From Microbacterium sp. CGR2 (GTDB lineage: Bacteria; Actinomycetota; Actinomycetes; Actinomycetales; Microbacteriaceae): a stretch of DNA of 64,000 bases. The notes under the pieces are model-generated. The model did no database searches, was not told the DNA's origin, and was given only the letters and a program-made list of their open reading frames with translations. Position 1 is the first letter of the stretch, and the number at the start of each line of letters is the position of its first letter. Position numbers and translations under genes: made by a program. Positions 60,363-64,000 of this stretch are shown one piece after another. Location: NCBI RefSeq assembly GCF_003626735.1, contig NZ_RBHX01000001.1:186001-250000 (forward strand). The letters run 5' to 3'.

Positions 60363-61580
60363 GTGGCCTCGAAGATGACGCTGCGCGTGCAGTTGCTCGT
60401 GCTGCAAGCGCTGATCGTGTTCCTGGTGACCCTCGCGACCGGGATCGTCGCCGGGGCGTTCCAGGAGCAGGCTCTCCGCGAGGCGTACAAGGACCGGATG
60501 CAGGCCGTCGCCCAGTCGATCGCCGCGTTGCCGGTCGTGCTGTCCGCCTTCGATGATGAGCAACCGGCGACCACCATCCAGCCCATCGCCGAGGTGATCC
60601 GCGAGGCCTCCGATCTCGCCTATGTCGTCGTGGCCAACGAAGACGGCATCCGCTATTCGCACCCGAATCCCGATCGCATCGGTGAGAAGGTCTCCACCGA
60701 TCCCTCGATCCCGCTCGCCGGGGAGGTGTATGTCGGCACACAGACCGGAACGCTGGGCACTTCCTGGCGAGTCAAGGTCCCCATCCGTGACGGCCAGGGC
60801 GAAGTGATCGGGACCGCGTCCGTCGGGATCCTCGAGTCTGAGCTGAATGAGGAATTCACCGCCAACCTGGCCTGGCTGATCTCGGCGATGCTGGCCGCTG
60901 CGGTGCTCGGAGTGTTCGGTTCCGCCTGGGTCACCTCGATCATCCGCCGCCGTATCTACCGTCTGGAACCTCACCAGATCGCCGCGCTCGTGAAGAACCA
61001 GGAGACCACGCTTCATGGGCTGAGCGAAGGCGTGATCACCGTCGACGGGTCCGGGCGGATCACGCTCGCCAACGACGCGGCAGCACGCTTCCTCGGCCGC
61101 GACGCTGCGGAACTCGACGGCGCAGCAGCCGCCGAGGTGTTGGGCGATGAGCTGACCAGAGTGCTCCGAGAGGGCGAGTCGGCCGGGCGGCCCGTGATCG
61201 TCGGCCCGCACGTGCTGGTCGCCCGCAGCACCGGCACCGAAGGCAGCAGCGGCGACATCGGGGCGACTCTGCTTCTTCGCGATCACACCGAGCTGCACGA
61301 CGTCGTCCGCCGCGTCGAGGCAGCGGACGCGATCATCGCGTTCCGGCAGCGACTCGGCCTCCCCAAGGGACTCAGCGCCGAGACACTCGACCGCGTGTCG
61401 ACCGCGCTTGCTGCGCGCCCGGCTGCCTCAGCGACCGAGATCGGCGAAGACCTGGACATCTCGCGCGTGAGCGCCCGCCGGTACCTCGAGCACCTGGCCG
61501 CTTCCGGCCGGGCCACGCGCGCGCTGGACTACTCGACGAAGGGCCGACCCAGCACCCGTTACCGGGCGAACGATGTCTGA
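60363..61580 (+). CDS. Membrane-bound one-component regulator: CitA/DcuS-type sensor fused to CitB/DpiA-type DNA-binding domain, no kinase or receiver
   Basis: Protein of 405 residues. First span about 10-32; extracytoplasmic CitA-type sensor about 35-165 with the signature RYSHPNPDRIGEKVS; second span about 168-192; cytoplasmic PAS about 209-303 (LHGLSEGVITVDGSGRITLA), ending LLRDHTEL as in CitA. Here a kinase would show a His motif and HATPase, but after a 20-residue linker the chain passes straight to LPKGLSAETLDRVSTALAA and ISRVSARRYLEHLAASGRA...GRPSTRYR, the C-terminal helix-turn-helix of CitB/DpiA regulators. The frame is open throughout. GTG 60363 lies 6 nt after GACAAT. It is divergent from tctCBA and probably regulates it. 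Confidence 0.85.
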   Translation: MASKMTLRVQLLVLQALIVFLVTLATGIVAGAFQEQALREAYKDRMQAVAQSIAALPVVLSAFDDEQPATTIQPIAEVIREASDLAYVVVANEDGIRYSHPNPDRIGEKVSTDPSIPLAGEVYVGTQTGTLGTSWRVKVPIRDGQGEVIGTASVGILESELNEEFTANLAWLISAMLAAAVLGVFGSAWVTSIIRRRIYRLEPHQIAALVKNQETTLHGLSEGVITVDGSGRITLANDAAARFLGRDAAELDGAAAAEVLGDELTRVLREGESAGRPVIVGPHVLVARSTGTEGSSGDIGATLLLRDHTELHDVVRRVEAADAIIAFRQRLGLPKGLSAETLDRVSTALAARPAASATEIGEDLDISRVSARRYLEHLAASGRATRALDYSTKGRPSTRYRANDV

Positions 61581-61610
61581 TCGGCACGCGTCGTCGCACT
61601 GATGCACGAA

Positions 61611-61645
61611 AAAGCCCGCCACCCCCCGAAGGGGCAGCGGGCTTT
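61611..61645. terminator. Bidirectional terminator between membrane regulator and rplQ
   Basis: A 9-bp outer stem (61611-61619 with 61637-61645) with a second inner stem around GAA lies between convergent genes. On the minus strand it is followed by five U residues, so it is a good factor-independent terminator for rplQ. Confidence 0.85.
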
Positions 61646-61659
61646 CGTGGAAGAGATCC

Positions 61660-62223
61660 TTACTCGGACTTCTTCTCCACGGCGTCTTCGGCGGCAGCCT
61701 CGGCTGCTTCGCCCTCGGCCTGCGACTCGGCGCCGGCGTCAGCGGCCGGCGCTTCCTCGACGGATGCTTCCTCGGCGGGAGCTTCCTCGGCGGGGGTCTC
61801 CTCAGCCGGCTTCTCCGCCTTGGGGGCGGATGCTGCCTTCTTCGTCGACTTCGCCTTCGGGGTGACGGGCTCGAGAACGAGCTCGATCACGGCCATCGGA
61901 GCGTTGTCGCCCTTGCGGTTGCCGACCTTCGTGATGCGGGTGTAGCCGCCCTCACGCTCGGCGACCAGCGGTGCGATCTCGGTGAAGAGGGTGTGCACGA
62001 CACTCTTGTCACCGATGACGGACAGCACACGACGACGCGCATGCAGGTCGCCACGCTTGGCGAAGGTGATCAGACGCTCGGCGAGCGGACGCAGGCGCTT
62101 GGCCTTGGTCTCGGTCGTCTTGATCGACTTGTGAGTGAACAGAGCCGCCGCGAGGTTGGCGAGCAGCAGGCGTTCGTGGGCGGGGCCGCCTCCGAGGCGG
62201 GGTCCCTTAGTGGGCTTGGGCAT
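61660..62223 (-). CDS. rplQ: 50S ribosomal protein L17 with acidic C-terminal extension
   Basis: Large-subunit protein near the polypeptide exit tunnel. The first ~120 of 187 residues are canonical L17 ([60 protein letters not shown]). The last ~65 residues are a low-complexity Ala/Glu tail with [13 protein letters not shown] repeats, a type of extension common in actinobacterial L17 but long here. It ends the rpsM-rpsK-rpoA-rplQ unit and is followed by a terminator. Confidence 0.96.
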   Translation of the reverse strand: MPKPTKGPRLGGGPAHERLLLANLAAALFTHKSIKTTETKAKRLRPLAERLITFAKRGDLHARRRVLSVIGDKSVVHTLFTEIAPLVAEREGGYTRITKVGNRKGDNAPMAVIELVLEPVTPKAKSTKKAASAPKAEKPAEETPAEEAPAEEASVEEAPAADAGAESQAEGEAAEAAAEDAVEKKSE

Positions 62224-62255
62224 AATCGTCTAGCTCCTGGTCAGAGAATCGGGTA

Positions 62256-63245
62256 TCAGAAGGACTCGTCTTCGCTGCCGCCGTAGAAGTGGGCGCCGTC
62301 GAAACCGGGCACCGAATCCTTGAGCGACAGACCGAGCGAGATGAGCTTGTCGCGCACCTCGTCGACCGACTTCTGGCCGAAATTGCGGATGTTCATGAGC
62401 TGCGTCTCCGACAGGGCGACGAGCTCCGAAACAGTGTTGATGCCCTCACGCTTGAGGCAGTTGTACGACCGGACCGACAGGTCGAGGTCTTCGATCGGCA
62501 TCGACAACTCACTGGAGTTGACGGCCTCGACCGGCGCCGGGCCGATCTCGATGCCCTCAGCCTCGACGTTCAGCTCGCGAGCGAGACCGAACAGCTCGGT
62601 GAGCGTCTTGGCGGCCGAAGCGACGGCGTCGCGCGGGCTGATCGACGACTTGGTCTCGACATCGAGGACGAGCTTGTCGAAGTCGGTGCGCTCACCCGCA
62701 CGGGTGGCCTCGACACGGTAGCTGACCTTGAGGACCGGCGAGTAGATCGAGTCGATCGGAATCTGACCGGCCTCGGCGTACTCGTTGCGGTTCTGCGTCG
62801 CCGAGACGTAGCCACGGCCACGCTCGATCGTGAGCTCGAGCTCGAACTTCGCGGTCTCGTTGAGAGTCGCGATGACGAGCTCGGGGTTCTGGACCTCGAC
62901 ACCGGCCGGAGCCGAGATGTCAGCGGCGGTCACTTCGCCCGAACCGGTCTTGCGCAGGTATGCCGTGATCGGCTCGTCACGCTCGGACGAGACGACGAGC
63001 TGCTTGATGTTGAGGATGATCTCGGTGACATCCTCCTTCACGCCGGGGATGGTGCTGAACTCGTGCAGCACACCGTCGAGACGAACGCTGGTGACAGCGG
63101 CGCCGGGAATCGACGACAGCAGGCTGCGACGAAGCGCGTTGCCGATCGTGTATCCGAAGCCGGGCTCCAGGGGCTCGATGATGAACCGGCTCCGGTTCTC
63201 GACGATCTTTTCCTCGGTGAGTGTGGGACGCTGTGCAATGAGCAC
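62256..63245 (-). CDS. rpoA: RNA polymerase alpha subunit
   Basis: Assembly platform of RNA polymerase, 329 residues. The N-terminal domain ([41 protein letters not shown]) dimerises and binds beta/beta'; the C-terminal domain (about 245-310, [40 protein letters not shown]) binds UP elements and activators. It starts with GTG at 63245. Order rpsM-rpsK-rpoA-rplQ is conserved; rpsD, found between rpsK and rpoA in many Gram-negatives, is absent as in many actinobacteria. Confidence 0.98.
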   Translation of the reverse strand: MLIAQRPTLTEEKIVENRSRFIIEPLEPGFGYTIGNALRRSLLSSIPGAAVTSVRLDGVLHEFSTIPGVKEDVTEIILNIKQLVVSSERDEPITAYLRKTGSGEVTAADISAPAGVEVQNPELVIATLNETAKFELELTIERGRGYVSATQNRNEYAEAGQIPIDSIYSPVLKVSYRVEATRAGERTDFDKLVLDVETKSSISPRDAVASAAKTLTELFGLARELNVEAEGIEIGPAPVEAVNSSELSMPIEDLDLSVRSYNCLKREGINTVSELVALSETQLMNIRNFGQKSVDEVRDKLISLGLSLKDSVPGFDGAHFYGGSEDESF

Positions 63246-63347
63246 TCTGTGTTCCTTTCGATCACATGACCGCTATATGACATGTGGGTAATGAGGTCTT
63301 GAATTGTGAAGTTCGATGCCCGACCCCTGAGCGCGTCAAAGGCGGGC

Positions 63348-63385
63348 GTCGAGCCGCCCGGACCGTGAGGTGCGGGCGGCTCGAC
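63348..63385 (-). other. Strong hairpin between rpsK and rpoA
   Basis: A perfect 13-bp inverted repeat (63348-63360 with 63373-63385) with a 12-nt loop lies 8 nt beyond the rpsK stop. There is no U tract. It may be a processing or stability element, a weak terminator, or the site of S4-like translational control. Confidence 0.55.
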
Positions 63386-63393
63386 AAGCCGTG

Positions 63394-63792
63394 TCAGACG
63401 CGGCGGCGCTTCGGCGGACGGCAGCCGTTGTGTGCCTGCGGCGTCACGTCCTGGATCGAACCGACCTCGAGGCCGGCAGCGGTCAGCGAGCGGATCGCGG
63501 TCTCGCGGCCCGAGCCCGGACCCTTCACGAAGACGTCGACCTTCTTGACGCCGTGCTCCTGCGCCTGACGGGCAGCCGACTCGGCGGCCAGCCCAGCGGC
63601 GTAGGGGGTCGACTTGCGGGAGCCCTTGAAGCCCACGCCACCCGACGATGCCCAGCTGATGACAGCGCCGGACGGGTCGGTGATCGAGACGATCGTGTTG
63701 TTGAACGTCGACTTGATGTGGGCCTGGCCCAGCGCGATGTTCTTCTTTTCCTTGCGGCGCGGCTTGCGCGCGGCGGCCTTGGGTGCAGCCAT
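63394..63792 (-). CDS. rpsK: 30S ribosomal protein S11
   Basis: Platform protein of the small subunit near the mRNA exit and the E site, 132 residues. [40 protein letters not shown] and the basic C-terminus [12 protein letters not shown] are universal S11 segments. It follows rpsM by 32 nt and precedes rpoA by a 148-nt spacer that contains a strong hairpin. Confidence 0.98.
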   Translation of the reverse strand: MAAPKAAARKPRRKEKKNIALGQAHIKSTFNNTIVSITDPSGAVISWASSGGVGFKGSRKSTPYAAGLAAESAARQAQEHGVKKVDVFVKGPGSGRETAIRSLTAAGLEVGSIQDVTPQAHNGCRPPKRRRV

Positions 63793-63824
63793 GAAAGTGT
63801 TCTCCTAGTCCCTGGGGGCCGCGC

Positions 63825-64000
<176 letters not shown>

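Noticed and set aside
62289..63269. 326-codon plus-strand frame opposite rpoA
   Set aside because: rpoA is unmistakable on the other strand.

Overview
The window is high-GC DNA, densely packed with genes on both strands. It reads as chromosome of an actinobacterium, most likely a Microbacterium or close relative (Microbacteriaceae). Pointers are the actinobacterial gene content: RamB-regulated glyoxylate genes, an FAD putrescine oxidase, NusG with a long acidic N-terminus, HadA/HadB-like dehydratases next to murB, and many starts that look leaderless. The species is inferred from style and content, not from a marker search.

Layout. 1-4.2 kb: an AglEFG/MalEFG-type glucoside ABC importer divergent from a LacI regulator with three palindromic operator candidates between them. 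4.2-5.5 kb: rplL-rplJ with a leader attenuator and a clear promoter. 5.5-11.1 kb: GH15 glycosidase, zwf-like dehydrogenase, YqaJ-type nuclease, argP and lysE-type exporter. 11.2-13.5 kb: a polar amino-acid ABC importer. 13.6-18.2 kb: rplA-rplK, then a WYL-regulator/VOC-protein divergon sitting between rplK and nusG, then nusG-secE-tRNA-Trp. 18.3-22.7 kb: pyruvate:quinone oxidoreductase, DedA protein and a NarL-type two-component pair.

22.7-32.5 kb is a coherent putrescine/GABA catabolic island: putrescine oxidase, universal stress protein, amino-acid permease, two succinate-semialdehyde-type dehydrogenases, GABA aminotransferase and a divergent PucR regulator. Together they convert putrescine through GABA to succinate. 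32.6-37.3 kb is the glyoxylate shunt (ramB divergent from aceA-aceB). 37.3-39.5 kb carries an Lrp/ald pair. 39.6-46.7 kb joins molybdenum-cofactor genes (moeA-mobA) to nitrate uptake and reduction (narK-nasB-nasA). 46.7-50.4 kb holds aspC, a PhnB-like protein, murB and two dehydratase genes. 50.4-55.9 kb holds glycerate kinase, an SLC13-type transporter and a two-component system headed by a small Pro-Ala/poly-Asp membrane protein. 56-61.6 kb holds a TauE-type exporter, the tripartite tricarboxylate transporter tctCBA and an unusual divergent regulator. The right end is rplQ-rpoA-rpsK-rpsM.

The most striking item is the regulator at 60363-61580. It has the membrane sensor and PAS domain of a CitA/DcuS-type kinase joined directly to the C-terminal DNA-binding domain of a CitB/DpiA-type response regulator. 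No kinase core or receiver is present, so it looks like a one-component membrane transcription factor for tctCBA. Also notable are a perfect 19-bp inverted repeat whose loop holds the predicted -10 of a dehydratase gene (50377-50421), an apparent one-base frameshift at the start of the WYL regulator, and a recurrent TAnnnT box 6-7 nt before start codons.
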